Source: Patagioenas fasciata (Eukaryota; Chordata; Aves; Columbiformes; Columbidae). Taken from it: a stretch of 64,000 nucleotides of DNA. Positions 1 to 13,300 of this stretch are shown here, in pieces. Under the pieces are notes generated by a model. The model ran no database searches and had not been told where the DNA came from. It saw nothing but the letters and a program-made list of their open reading frames with translations. The stretch is taken from positions 151,403,104 through 151,467,103 of the forward strand of contig NC_092520.1 of assembly GCF_037038585.1 (NCBI RefSeq), in the 5' to 3' direction. The position numbers and the translations under genes are program-made. Positions within the stretch are counted from its first letter, which is position 1. Every line of letters begins with the position of its first letter.

Positions 1-2824
1 GTATAAATGGAGCCCACCAGCGACCCACCTTGAGTTGATCTTCCTCAGAGCAGTGAGTATGCAGTTGAAGACTCTTCTGCTCAAACAGGCCATCTGAGAA
101 CACTCCTTGAGTGCTGAGGCACCTCGCCAACCTGGTAAGCAATCTTCTGGGTACCCTTAAGAGTCCTGACTTTGTAAGAATTGGAAGATGTGCATTTTGA
201 ATAATCACTCTAAAGTTTTGGGATCTGATCCCTTGAGTTTGAATCAGCTGTGCAGTTAACTGAACTCCTAACAAGTATCCAAACCTGTGTTTCATTATGT
301 TATTAGAGTGCTGAATAATTTTGGATAAACCTTATTTCTAGCTGGCTTTCCACTGAAGAGTTCTGATTAAAATTGAGTGTTTGGTGCTAATCACCTGTCT
401 CAACTGACTTTTGGGGTGCTCTCATGACACCAGGTGAAACCAGGCATCCTGGTAGGCGCTTCCCAGCATGGCCACGGCTCCCAGCCCTGCAGAGACTGAG
501 CCCATCAGCTCAGCTCCTCTGAGCTGGGCTGAGGTGAGCTGTTCCTGGGGGCAGCTGAAGGGCTGCTCTCTGTCACGTATCCCCCTTCCTCCTCTCCCCC
601 CGTGGAGGCCAGAGTTCAGAGTGATGAGAGCAAGCTGTCCAATTTAGGAAGAGGAGGAATTCGGTCACCCCATCAGTCCCAGGAAGCATTTGGGTCAGAG
701 GGGATTGGCAGAGGGAGATTTTTAATCCTGGGGCTAAGCCGGCACTGAGTGGAGCCGGTGTTAATTGGAACCAGTCTCAGGGATAGGGTGGAAAGTTGTT
801 ACTTTTAGAGCTCCCTTGCAGCCCAAGTGAAGACAAAGCTTATCTGTGCTATAGGGAATGCCACATCCCAACCTTGACAAGATGCTATCGCGAATGTAAC
901 AGGCAGTATCAAGGCAGGCCATGTGTCCCCCTAATTTTTTACTATTTTTCCTACTTTCTGCTGTCCACAATTCTCATTTCTTCTTCTCCTTCCCTCCCTC
1001 CATGGATTAGCAAAGCAACCCCCCCTGTACTCTTGACTTTCTAGCCTCCTCCTGCCTGAGAACTGGGATGCTGCCCACCTCTAGTTTTTTGTCTATCCAT
1101 CTCAGAGCAGCTCGCTAATCCATGAAAGCCTGAACCAGGGATGGGTGGATGAATCAGTTTCAATGGGGACCAGTTTAGTGCCCAATTTGCTTGTGGAAAT
1201 AAATGGCAGCCCCACACCCCCATCGTGGGGCAGCCCCTGGGGGAGCTCAGAGTTCAAGAAGGCTCTGCTAGAGTTGACAGATGATGTATCTTTAGGGGTT
1301 GCCTAACAGCAAGGGAAGAACTGGAGTGCCTCTGGCACCCATTGGTGTTTTGGGAAGGGTTTATTTGTTTTGTATATTTCCCTAAAAATAAAGAATCCTG
1401 CAGGTAAAGTTCCCATCTTGAATTTTCCTATTAGTCACCACGCTTTAGCATGGGAGATACCACCTCACACAGAAGGGACTAAGGCATTTGAGGTAGCTCA
1501 GGAGGACTCACATGTAGGCTGAAATGGAGGATTTCTATTAGCAGAAAAGTTTAGATATAGAAATTAGAAAAATATATCCACTCATAATTTAAAGATTTTG
1601 ATTTTTGTCCCATGCTGAGATGTAAAATGCAACTCCTCCAAGCAGCTGGGGATCTCTTGAGGGGTGGGACCCCACTATATCTCCTCCAGCTCTCAAAGCT
1701 GCAATTTTTGTTTGGTGGAGAAGGCACAGGCACAGAAATGTGAAGCAAAGCCTCTTGCCTGGTGGGGCAGCCCGCAACGCTGGCAGGTGGGAATGGAGCC
1801 AAATGCTTCACTCCTACCCATAAACTCAGTTTGAAGGTACAGTGTTGTTGTATACATTTATACATACACATAATGAATGTTAGGGTCTCCTAAGTGCTAA
1901 CAAAAAATGCAAACTTGTTCTGGACCATAGCAAGAGCCCTAAAGGCTGGCCCCCAAATGGGGAGCCCCAGGGGTCCTGTGGTTGCCCAGTAATGAGGAAA
2001 CAAGAGCAGCCTTGCAGAAGGAGGAGGAGAAGGTGGGAAGTGGCAGGCGCTTGCCGTGGGTCCGGAGCAGCATCTCAGGGCTGCCCCCTCCTCTGTCAAG
2101 AGGCCACATGTTCCCTGCCCGCTTTTCCAAATTCTTTTCCCAAAGAGGCTGCCAGGGTGGAGAGATCGTAAAAAGTTCACCCCCCTTGTCACAAATGTAC
2201 CCGTTCTTCCGGGACTGGTGGGTAAAAGTTGTTTGCAATTTCCTCAGGCCATGACCTTTGTTTTGACCATGGTGGAGGAGGATTGCAATCCATCAAACCC
2301 TTGCCTGGCCTGTGCTGAGGTGGGGGAAGAGGGCTGCCTTTGGCTTGTGAAGGGGGACTGCCTGTCCAAGGGGTACAAGGACACTGCTTTGCCCCTTGGG
2401 TTTGGTCAAGAGGCAGGGGGACGCCTCGCTGCTGGCTGAGGTGACAGTTCAAGCTTTCCAATGGGGGATTCAGTGTGGGAAACTGCACTGTGTGTGCCAC
2501 ACCATAGGCTCCTCCCAGAGAGATTTGAGAAAGTATGGGTGAATTTTCTTTCCTGAGAGGGATGCTGGATGGTGATTTGCTGCATCAGCAGAGTGGGGAA
2601 TGATGTCTTGCAGGGCTTGAGCCTAGAGCCAGCCCTGCAGAACTGCCAGCTGCATCAGGACCATGCTTTTAGCAGGAGCTTGGACAAAATGGGAGATGCC
2701 AGCAGATTTACCACCTCCAAAGCCCCAGCCACCAATAGTCCCTGATATTTACAGGCTGCACAGGCTTTTGGAAGATCCTGCACCACTACGTTTTGTTAGG
2801 AAAATCAGCGGCAAACGAGAACCA

Positions 2825-3104
2825 TCCCCTGGGAAATGGCTCCCAAAAGTGTTTGCCTCTCCGCTGCAGTTCCCAGTGGGGCAATTCATCCCAGGAGCAC
2901 ATGTTTCCCCTGCACCTGAGTGTCCCCTTTGAAGACATACCTGCATATGAAATGAATCTCCCCCGAGGAAATGCAGCCTGCACATACCAGTCTACCCCGC
3001 TTCCCTTGGCCGCCTGCCCCATCTCCCCTCCCTCTGATCTCCGCTTCCCCAGGGAAACACATCCTACTGCACTTCCCTGCCAGTAAACACAGATTCCCCT
3101 GGGA
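2825..3104. promoter_or_regulatory. Cluster of three EBF-type palindromes (candidate enhancer)
   Basis: The palindrome TCCCNNGGGA occurs exactly at 2825-2834 (TCCCCTGGGA), 3046-3055 (TCCCCAGGGA) and 3095-3104 (TCCCCTGGGA). This is the classical binding consensus of the Early B-cell Factor (EBF/COE) family. With eight fixed bases, one site is expected about every 65 kb at even base composition, so three in 280 bp stands out. Whether the segment is an enhancer is inference. It could also be chance in a C/G-rich region or the remnant of a degenerate repeat. Confidence 0.3.
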
Positions 3105-5655
3105 AGTTTACTCTGTGAGGAACCTCCTCTTGGTCAAGCCCTTGGAGAGCCCTAGATTTTGGAGTCAGAGTCTCAGTATTTCACCTGGTCCCTTGTGTAA
3201 CACCAAGCACGGCCTTGCAACACCCAGACCACCCTTTTCAGGCTGACCACTTGCATGGGAACTGGGGTATTTTTTTTCCTTTTTCTAGGAAGGAGCCATG
3301 TGCTGATTTCTGGGCACAGCAAACCACTATGTGGAGAAATGCGCTGCTTGGTTACCTGTTTGATGAGGATCCTTTGAGATCAGGGAGGAGAAGAGACAGA
3401 CCTTTTACATCTTGAACTGAAAACCTCATGCTGGAGGGGGAGGCAGCCCCTCAAACTAGGAGGAGGAAGAGGGAGCGACGCACAAGGTCCCCAGAAAGTC
3501 TGTAGGAGACAAACCAGACCTCTTGGTAGGCATTGCCCTCCTTTCCCACTTCAGTCATCATCACACGTTGTAGCCTGTGGATGCTGATGCTGCTCCTCTG
3601 CAGCTCTCTTCTCACCCTCTGGTTTCCTCCCCTATACCTGTGTACCCACTGCTTGACTTGCACTGACCCTCTTCTCTGCCCTAGTCTGCCTGAGGGCCAA
3701 CCCACCCCACTAAACCCCACCTCCCCTCCTCCAGCTGACCAGCCTTCCACCCTTTGTCCTGTGGGTCCCACTGGTTCCTGGTGGTGAGAGCCCCAGGTCT
3801 GACAGCTTTGAGGGTGTCCAACATCTTATTGCTTTTCTCCATCTCCCAGGAGGCTGTGATGGACCAAGCACAGTGGTGGCATCCCCTGAGAGAGCTGAGC
3901 CCCCTCTCACCAGTCTGTCCCATTGGGCAGGGCCAGGGGCAGCTTCTTCTCTAGAAACAGAGGAACAAAGCCTACCACTGAAACCACCTTTTTGTAGGGA
4001 TCAGACTAGGGCTTTGTTTTGCTGGTGCAGCCCACCACAAGCCACATGTTGGTTTGGAGGAGGAGATGGCGGTGACCATCACAGGGGTGTGCATGCTGGC
4101 TGCTGTCCCATGTGTGTGACCGACAGGCATCTCCGTGGGCATCATGCAATGGAGATGCCTGCAGTTCGGTGGCATGGGGGTGGGGGAGGCATGCTGTGCT
4201 GCAGCAGTTCAGGGAAAGCTGCCCTGTAGGGGGCCTTGTAGGGTCAGGACTGCTCTTCTCAGCAGGGGGGAAAGTACCCAAATTCAGCCCCCTGAAAGGT
4301 CAGAAACATGCCAGCAGTTCTTACTGCCAAAGCTTGTGATTCTGGCATGAATCCAGGCAGGGTTGGTTTCTATGTTCGCCAAGCTGCACGTGATGTTACT
4401 TGACAGTCATCTTTCATTTTAAAATGTTGCCTGTAAAGAAAAGCTTGAATACCACCCCTGCTCACATGGCAAGGGGAAATAAACCCTTTTCCATTGTAAG
4501 CAAATCTCTTGGGGGAGAGTTTAAAGCTCTTGAGTCAGTAGCACTGGGGCTCAAGGTCTTTGATGTCCCATTACATGGCGACCATTGCTGCAGCTGCACA
4601 GGCCCAGCAGCTGCAGGCTCAGGCTTGTCACACAGGGGATTTTGTACCCTGGTCACTGGGGTCTGTCACTGCCAAAATACCAAACATGGCCCCTCCTCAC
4701 AACCCTGATCTGCACCCTGTACCCATCCCAGAGATTATGATGTCATGCCATGCAGGCTCAGAGCACCTATTTTCAAGCCTCACTGAAATTTAATCCAGTG
4801 CACACGTCTTTTCCCTGGCCCTGCTTTAGCTGCTCTCCCTCCAGCCCAGGAGATCCTCCATGCTGCAGCCACAGCTCCCACGTTGATCAGAGCATTTTTG
4901 GGGGCCAAGACTGGGCACCCTGGCACTCGCCTTGGGGCACTGGCAGGCGTGGGAACAGTGGGGAGCCGGGGCTGGACCCTGCTTGACTCCGCCAGCACCT
5001 GCCTTTTCTCCAGGGCTGATGCCTCACGCTTGTTTTTAAGGAGGGGATGTGCAGAGCATGGGAAACAGCAATGATCTTGCTTTGTGTTTTCATCCCCCTT
5101 TCCCTGTCATGCATGTCTCTGGGCCTGCCCTATAGGCAGATGTATGGTGGATGCCCACATGCCAGATGTCCTGGGAGATCAAAGTTGCTGCTTCCTGCAT
5201 CCTTTGCTCACGCATGCGTGCACACACACCCCTGCACCTCCCAAAAGACTTATAACTTATGCTCTCTATCTTCTCTCCAAGATATTTCCCTTTCCTTCCT
5301 TTGTTAGCTTTCCAAATCCCCTTTTGTCTTTGGCACTCCCTGCAGCCCGGGCCGTGCCAGCGGGAGAAGGCACCCTTTGCTCCCACTGACAGCATCCAGT
5401 GGCGGGGGGGTGAGCGTGGGGTGCCTTGTGCGTTTCCCATCCCGCTTCCCTGTCTTTGGGATCTGCCACTTCTTGGGCTTGGAAGCAAAGAGACCTGTTA
5501 CCCAGTGGGGGCTGCTCTGTGATACCCCTGCACCTCCCTGCATGCCTGAGGGGAGCTGAGGGGTGTCACAGCTCTACATTGCAACTTGGAAATGCCGTCT
5601 CAGGTACCCACCTTTGCCCCTTGCAAATTTCTGCAGCTCTCATAATTTATAAGCA

Positions 5656-5694
5656 TGTGTGTGTGTATATATATATATATATATGGGGGGGGGG
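5656..5694. repeat. Compound microsatellite (TG)n(TA)nG10
   Basis: Five TG units are followed by about nine TA units and an uninterrupted run of ten G. Such a tract is expected to be length-variable between individuals. No gene is nearby. Confidence 0.9.
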
Positions 5695-6842
5695 TATGTC
5701 CCTCAATGTATTTATTTGCTTTTGTCAATTGATGTGCACAATCAAAAAAGTTTGGAGCCCACTGGCCTAAATCGCAAGCCAAAGGTTAAAATCAAAGCAA
5801 AGGTGGATGCCTGGATGCCAGCACCTCACTCAACCGCTTTACAGACATAAAGCAACTGAGTTTCAGTCAGCTCCAAGGGTTTGCGTCTCTACTCTTTTCC
5901 TCTGCTGTTACCTAATGAGGGTTCAGGAGGCTTATGGGGACCTCAGGCACAGAACCAAAGCAAGCACAAAGCTCACTGCTAGGTGCTGAAGATGGGGGAT
6001 TCCCATTTGGGGTTGTGTGGAGGGGGGAAATATGCACTTTCCCCATCTTCCCACTGCCAGATGTCCCCTCCGCCTGAGCCAAAGGACAATTCAGAAGTCG
6101 AATTGCCTCTCACCCAGTTCTTGCAGAAAAGGCTCTAATTTTTTCTGCCCATATTTCAGAGAATTGCTGTGTGCCCAGCCATGGTGCAGCAGAGCTGCCT
6201 CCTGCCTGGAGGAAGCACCCGCTCCCCAGCCATGGGGTTGGAAAACCACTGTCCCCCTGCCTGCAGCATATGCTGGTTATCTACAGTTAACCTATAGCTA
6301 TAGTTGCCAGGGGGACACAGAGGGGTGAGTGCCCTCATGTGTCTCTCCAGCCCATTTGAAATGAAAGCAAAGCAGAACTGTGGCTGCCAACAGGCACAGC
6401 TATGTCCCTCCTGTCTCCCTGATGGTTCGGGGTGGTGTTGGTGCCCGGGGTGGCCAGCCTGTCTCTCTGGGGAGTTTGAGGAGCTCTAGGTGAATGCTCT
6501 GGTCCAGGGGATGGACACCAGGCAACTCCAGCCCAGCTACCCCATCAGAGCATGCAGCCGTCACTTCCAGTCACGCATAGCTGGTGCTTAATGAAAAAGG
6601 GAAATGCAAGATGAAAAAGGAATGATTAGTGCAGAGCAATAATAGTGATCAGATGCAGTGAGATATGGTAGCAATATATTAAATAAGGAACAGAAAAAAA
6701 GCCAGATGGTTGCTCCGATTTACTTTACAACTCCAGATGACTTTACAAGAGGTCATTTCGTGGAACTGAAAGGCAAATGTTTCAGGTCAGATGAGAGTAA
6801 GCATTTAATGCCTGCCAATATAACATGTAAGAGGCCAAGGCC

Positions 6843-7360
6843 GCAACTCAAATCCTGTGTTCAGTTTTGGGCCTCTCATCACAGGAAAGACACTGAGGTG
6901 CTGGAGAGACTTCAGAGGAGGAAGATGAGGCTGGTGAAGGGTCTGGAGCACAAGACTGATGAGGAGCAGCTGAGGCAACTGGCGCTGTTCAGCCTGGAGA
7001 AAAGGAGGCTGAGGGGAGACCTTACTGCTGTCTGCAACTACCTGAAAGGAGGCTGTAGCATGGAGAGTGTTGGTCTCCCACGTAGCAAGTGACAAGATGA
7101 GAGGAAATGGCCTCAAGTGGCACCAGGGGAGGTTTAGATTAGATATTAAGAAAAAAATTCTACCTAGAAAGGGTTGTTGGGCATTGGGACAGGCTGCCCA
7201 GGGAAGTGGTTGAGTCACTATCCATGGAAGTGTTTAAAAGATGCATAGATGAGGTTCTTATTGACATGGTTTAGAGGTGGACTTCGCAGTGTTAGGTGTA
7301 CCATTGGTCTCAATGATCTTAAAGGCGTTTTCAAACAAAATCATTCTTTGAGTCTATGAT
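6843..7360 (+). mobile_element. CR1 LINE fragment, 5'-truncated, 3' end of ORF2 plus tail
   Basis: The plus strand reads like the C-terminal end of CR1 reverse-transcriptase ORF2. Typical peptide pieces in frame are [38 protein letters not shown] and NYLKGGC. The frame then meets a stop at about 7090, although CR1-like DNA continues to about 7,350 (a GGAGGTTTAGATTAGATATT segment, then CAGGCTGCCCAGGGAAGTGG). It ends in a degenerate form of the CR1 3' tail (GAGTCTATGAT). The element lacks almost all of ORF2 and cannot be active. CR1 is the dominant LINE of birds, which supports an avian origin. Confidence 0.9.
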
Positions 7361-10300
7361 GTCTGTACAGGGACTTCTCGCACTCCAACCAGCATTTCCA
7401 GGGTTGCCAAGGGGTCACTGCAGGCATTGTGGGGTCTCCTGCCATCAACCCAAACTTCTCATTGCCTTGTTCTCCCACCACATCATCCTGCCAGCAGCCT
7501 GGGAGGGCTGTGAGAGCTGCTGCTGCTCTGGAACAGCACTCATTTTGCAGAGGCTGCACAGTGAACATGCTGGTTTTACATGCAGACATGCTGTGCATGG
7601 CTTTGGGGGAGCTGGTATTTCTATGAGGTTGCCCGCATTAATTTTTAGTCGCTCTATGCTTTTGTGCCATGAGTGTGCCACAGTGAATAGAGGTAAATAT
7701 GCCCATACAGCCATGGGGACAGCAGCATATCCTTTTATATGCTGTGCAGATGGTGTGTAGGTATCTCAGGTGTCACATGTCTGGTATTTGTGGATCCAAC
7801 AGTATCACCCCTCCAAGGTGTTTGATTCGCACTGATTGTCAGATGAATGGGCAGGGAGTGCAGGGCGCTGCTGGCTGTACGTACAGGATGTATGCAGTCT
7901 TGCCTGTCAGGGCAGCATTTAGCCCTAAGTAAGGAGGATAACTGTCAGAGGGTAAATGATTAAATAGTTGCTTTAATAATCCAAGTTTAACCTAGTGGTG
8001 AAAAATTATGTGATCTCAACAGGCATATCTATTATAAAGCCTTTTTAACCAGTATGTAAGTTATCCGTGGAGCTCACCGCAGGATATCTGAGAAGCCACT
8101 TGACTTTTTTTTTTTTTTAATTGACTAAGAAAATACCTCTGTGTTTAAAAGCAGTGTGAAATAGTGCCTCAGTTCTGAGTGCTAAAGAACCCTCCCAGAT
8201 GTACGTTGAGCCCTGTAACTTAAAGCTGATCACCAGCTGAACTCAGGAGGGAATTTATTTTTCTGACACCGAATACTTGAATTCTCTACAGAATTTTTGG
8301 CTCCTCGTGCCTTGAGACAAGAAACGCTACTGCTGTCAGTTAACTGTGGCCAAGTTTGTGCGAGTGTGTTTTGGGAACAGGGAACCAGGGAAGAGACTTG
8401 TGAGCACAGCAGTGGGTGTTACCAGTTTGGCTGGGAAAGGGGTATCTTTGCAGTCGGTGTGTCAGTGTGTGCACGTGTGTCCGTGTCCCCGTGGTGCAGT
8501 CGTACCTGGGCTGTCCTCTGCAGAAAGTCAAGATGGCAGTGTTTGGGAAAGGAGCCGGGACTCACTGACTGGGATTTGCTTGTCCCCTGAAGATGCTGGA
8601 AATTCAGGATCCTGGAGGGTGGGGTGAAACGTGCTTTGGACCAGGGAGGTGCAAAGCAACATCCAGGCTGTCACTTGGTGCTGTGTCATGAATCCCTTTG
8701 GTGTGGAGAATCACCATCCTCGATAAGCTCTTCGTGCCTCAGTGAAGGCACATCCTGTCCCACAGAGCCCAGGGGTGGTGGCCAGGACGCCTGGGAAGTC
8801 ACCCAGGCAGTGGGTGAAAGGAGCCTCTCAATTCCTGCTGTCCCAGCCCAGCCCAGCCCAGCTAGTGATGCTACCGTCTTCCTTCAAAGTGTTAGGAGCT
8901 GAGAGCAGAAGTGTGGAACAAGTGGCTCTGCTTAAACTGCTCAACATCATCTGCATGGGGGAAAAATACTCATAATTTCATTTTTAGATGAATTAATCCT
9001 TTTTTTGTGCTCCCACTCAGGAGTTCCTTTGTGACTAACTTCTAGCATTTTGCTGCTGATAGTGAGGTTCTCCTCTTCTTCTGGAGCCCTCTGAGGGGAA
9101 AGCACCAGCCTTTCTTCAGATGATGTTCCAAGAAGGTTTTGTCCGTGGTGAGTCCCCCACTACAGGGTTGTTGTGACCATCTGGGTAAGACTGAACTTTG
9201 CTGGGAGAAAGGAGTTACAATCACACTGCAGGCAATGGTCCCAAGGCAGCCAGGTGGAGGCTGTGCTTGTGTGGATGAAAGAACGGCTCTGCAAAAGATA
9301 AGTGCCCCTGCAAATACTGGAAACACTTCAGCTTGTCCATCTCTCCCTTATTTGAGTTCAGTTTACCAGTTAAGGTAAGCTAAGACAGTTGTTCCCTCCT
9401 CCTGTCCACTTCCAGCTAGATGTCAAGATGCTGCCCCCATATTTGTTACCCTGCATCCATGGAGAGCATCGTGGAGCTGTAGATACTCAGGGGTGGCAGC
9501 TCTGTACCAGCAGCTACCTGCTAAGGGGAGAAGGCCAGAAGGTGGGGAGAAAAATGGGCAGTGAGGAGAACAGAAGAAGGAAGAAGTGTGCTTTGGGAGG
9601 CAGCAAGTCTTTTAGACCTTAGGGACTTCTGCTATAAAGCCAAAGCCTTCCAATACCTCCGTTAAAAGCCTTCTAACAAATGGTTTCACGTGAAAAATAA
9701 GGATGTTTCTGCCCCTGGCAGATGGTAGGATGAAATCCAGGATCCTGAACAGCCACTGGGTTTGAAGCTGGTACTAGGTTGGGTACATGCAGTCACTTGG
9801 TGTTTAGGTAGGGGTTGTGTGGGCCAGAGACTGTCTGGAAAAAAAGGAGCTGATGTCATGCCAGCACTCTTGGACACAGGATGGGAAAGGGCCTGCAGAA
9901 ATACTGTGAGAGACCACCCTTAACAGTTTCGCTACACAGTCTCTCACAACACATCAGCCTTGAACTACCTAAAATAGCCTTGATTCCCACAGCTTTTGAT
10001 TTCCATCATATAACGTGGACTGGGAAATGACATTTTTTGGCACATTGTCAGGATGATTCTTAACCTGAGAACGCTCCTCTACAGATGTTTTTCTTGCTTT
10101 CTCTAAAGCAAAGCCAAAGAAGTGGTATGGGATGCTCTGAGGGAAGTCTAAGACGACAGATCTGGGGTTTCCCAGCCAGCTCTACCTTGGCTGAGAGCAG
10201 CAGGAACTTCCCAGCCCTGGAAGAGCCTTCTTGTCACGGCCTGTTCCCTACAAACATGTTAGAGAGGAAGGATGGGGGCCCCCACCTGTGTTGGTGAGCT

Positions 10301-13300
10301 GCCTGTATCAAACGGCAAACACAGCCAAACCGCGCTGCAGCCTGTCTGGGCTCTCGCTCAGGGCTAAACACCTTTTGCCAAGTTGCTTTACTGCAGTCTC
10401 AAGTCTTCGCCCCCCCCCGAATGGTAGCTTAGAGTTCACTTAACTGAGGAAAATTTTTTGCTTTGAATTTTCCTCTGGGGTAGCTTGCTTTTACTTCAAA
10501 TTTATTCTGTTCCTCATTTACTGCTATTCATTTGGAATTAGATAAATGGCTAATTTTCTCTTAATCTCCCAAACTGTTCCATGCACAGGTTGAGTCTTTA
10601 GAGGAGGCCTCATTGTACTGAGGTACAGTATAGGTCTATGTAAGATATTATCTAACATTCTCCCATCTTCCAACAGGGATGCATGTTCTTCCATTATTTA
10701 TTTCCCACTGCTCACTAACATCAGCAGGCAAGGACGGCATCTCACAATAAACAAGGCACCCTCCTTCTGCCAGCTTGCCTCCAGCTGCAGGCTGGGTTCT
10801 GCGAGCTCTCTGGACAGCCAGCACCAAGTGCCTGTAGCTGGGCTTTCGGGGCAGAATTCACCCGAAAGCCGGATTCTCACCACTGGCTTTTAAACAAGGC
10901 TTGTTACGGAAACCACAACTGTGCTTTCCTCCAGATCTGGCTCCCAGCAGGGAGCAGGGCACTTAAACAGTCCCCATGCAGCACGCTCACCCTGTCACTG
11001 ACGGGTTTCTGATGGGTAGCACTCACCCCTTGACAGCCAGCTCACAGCTTCCTTTCAGAAGTTACAGCTCTATCCCCTGTTACTGCCTTAATAAAGGCAT
11101 GGAGGTCTCAGTTCTTGGTACTTTCTGGTTGTTTTCTTCTAGTCTTTCACCTTGACACTCTCGCGCGCCTCCAGGGATTGTTCATATGGCGTGTGTCTCA
11201 CTGATTAATGTTAATACCTCTCAGTGTGAGAACTAAGTACTAAAAAAGGGGTTGTGACTCAGATGTGCAATAACATTTTAAGTCCTCTGCTGATCACTTA
11301 GTGTCAAACCCGCTCTTAAATTTTCCATTGCTGCTCTTAAATTTTCTATTGCCAACTGTGTAGAACGAGTGCAACATTATCTAGTTCCCTCTTTTTCCAG
11401 CACCAGACAGAAGCAGCTCTGCACTCCCCATCAATCTGCAATGCTTGCCTCTCCCATCACAACTTAATTCTTTTACCTGAAGCCTGATTTAATGCCTCCT
11501 TTGTTCCCTGTAATTGTCCAGTTTCTTAACATGCTGATCTGGCTCAGCACTTGTTTACTATACCCAACCAGAATATTTTCCTGCTTATACAAAGATCAAT
11601 ATCCTCATTGATTCACCCTAGGTCATCAGGTAAATAAGTAAAAAAAAAAAAGGTGTGCATCCTAGTTCTTTTGCTTGAATCAGCAGTACAGTTCAAATAA
11701 TAAGTGCTGCAATGATGCTCTGGTGGGAACTCTGCAATCCACCTGAAATGCTGCTTTTGTTTCACATATTACTTGTAAAAGCCTGTGTCTACATACTGAA
11801 AAAGGCTTGGATGAAAACCTAACAAGATTGCTAACTACACTAGGTAAACCTGGATGGGATATTTCCATTTTTCTCTGCATCTCTAAGGTAATCAAATTTG
11901 GTGACAGCCCCTTTTACCTGGGATGAAGGACAAGGATGTTCCAAGTAATGCAGATACTTTCTGTAATTCAATTCTCTCATGTGGTTGTCTCAAGATTAAA
12001 ATTAATTAGTGCTTTCTGTAACGCACATGCAGGAAGTCCCTGTCACAGCTGACACAGCTCAAGCTAAGAGTGTCCACAATTCCACTAATAAACTGAGGAA
12101 GCATTAAGTGTGCTTCAGTTACATTGTAGTGGGGCAGGGGGTATTAAACCACTAGCCTCAGACTTCAGATGTGATACACATAAAGCATTCTGACCGTTTC
12201 TTGAGGACCTGCTGTGAGTCACTGCAGCCCAAAGTGACTGGCTAACAGTAAAAACATTCTTGACGTAATTAATTTTTGTATACAATTATAACAGTACTTA
12301 TTTCTTTCTCTTTTTTGCATAGGAAGATAAAAACTAACGGAGGAAAGGAAATAGTAAAAACCAACTTCAATATCTTCTGCTATGGGGTCCACAGTCAGAG
12401 AGTTGGGTTTTTTTGCTTTTCAAGATATACAAGATCTGGATTTGTGAAGGTCTTGCTACCTTCACGCAAGCAACAGACCACCAGACCCTGTACAAAGAAT
12501 CCCTTTTTGTCACAGCCGAGCACGTTTATGTTATTGGTATCAGAGAATGGTTTGATAACTTCAAATGCAATTTTTTTCACTGAATAAAACCTACCTGAAG
12601 ATAGCGTTATAATACAGCCGATCACTGCAGAATGATGTACAACAGAGCAACTTGTCTCTGTGTCCCAACCTTTAGCTTATTCTGCCTGTGACTTCATCTA
12701 TATGCACTACACTGTTGCCTTTGTCAGTCTTCCAAGGGAAGCAATAGCATTATGATAACATAAAAGCTACACTTCGAATAATGATGGTCCAATGATGGCC
12801 ATTCACTTCTTTAGAGATCATCTTATGATCTGTTTGAAGTCTTTTCATGGAGCACTGGAGCACATTCATAGTGCATGTCACATACCAAAGACTGGTAAAC
12901 TCCAGTCTCACCCCCTCAGTATTTTATTTCCACATGCTACACTGTTTCAACATTCAGAGTTTCTGTTCCTAGCCTCAGCTGTACAGAAAATAAGGGCCCA
13001 ATTACGTTCAACTGCATTTCCAAACCACTGGCAGAGAGCCTACTGATGAGCTGGATGAAAGCATCAGAAAGAACCAAAATAAATCTGTTCCAAAAAATTA
13101 CTATTTGAACAAAGAAACAGCACAGTTAGGCATGCATGTGCAAAGGCTTTCCCTTCACTACAGGTGTGTCACAAAACCAGAGCCCAGTGCTTGTCAGGAA
13201 GCTTGATCACTGACAGTTGCAAAGATTAAAGCTGTAAAAGTGATCCAGAAACCTCAAAAGTGTAGGACTTCAGTCCAGATATATTTATTGCCCAGTCACA

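Larger units (their letters stand above)
1..6842. other. Intergenic stretch with no recognised gene
   Basis: I see no exon that I can assign to a known family on either strand. The ORFs are short, low in recognisable motifs and overlap one another in several frames, as expected by chance in moderately GC-rich DNA. Plus-strand AATAAA hexamers at 1198-1203 and 1387-1392 could be poly(A) signals of a gene that ends near the left edge, but nothing coding precedes them here. In mammals, as I recall, SLC25A18 converges on ATP6V1E1. I looked for its mitochondrial-carrier signature exons and did not see them. A TATA-like element at 3-8 and a possible small coding exon at 468-533 are treated as findings, not genes. 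Confidence 0.6.

Noticed and set aside
6658-7092. 144-aa ORF that could be taken for a gene
   Set aside because: From about residue 60 it is the C-terminal end of CR1 ORF2. The first part is unrelated flanking sequence.
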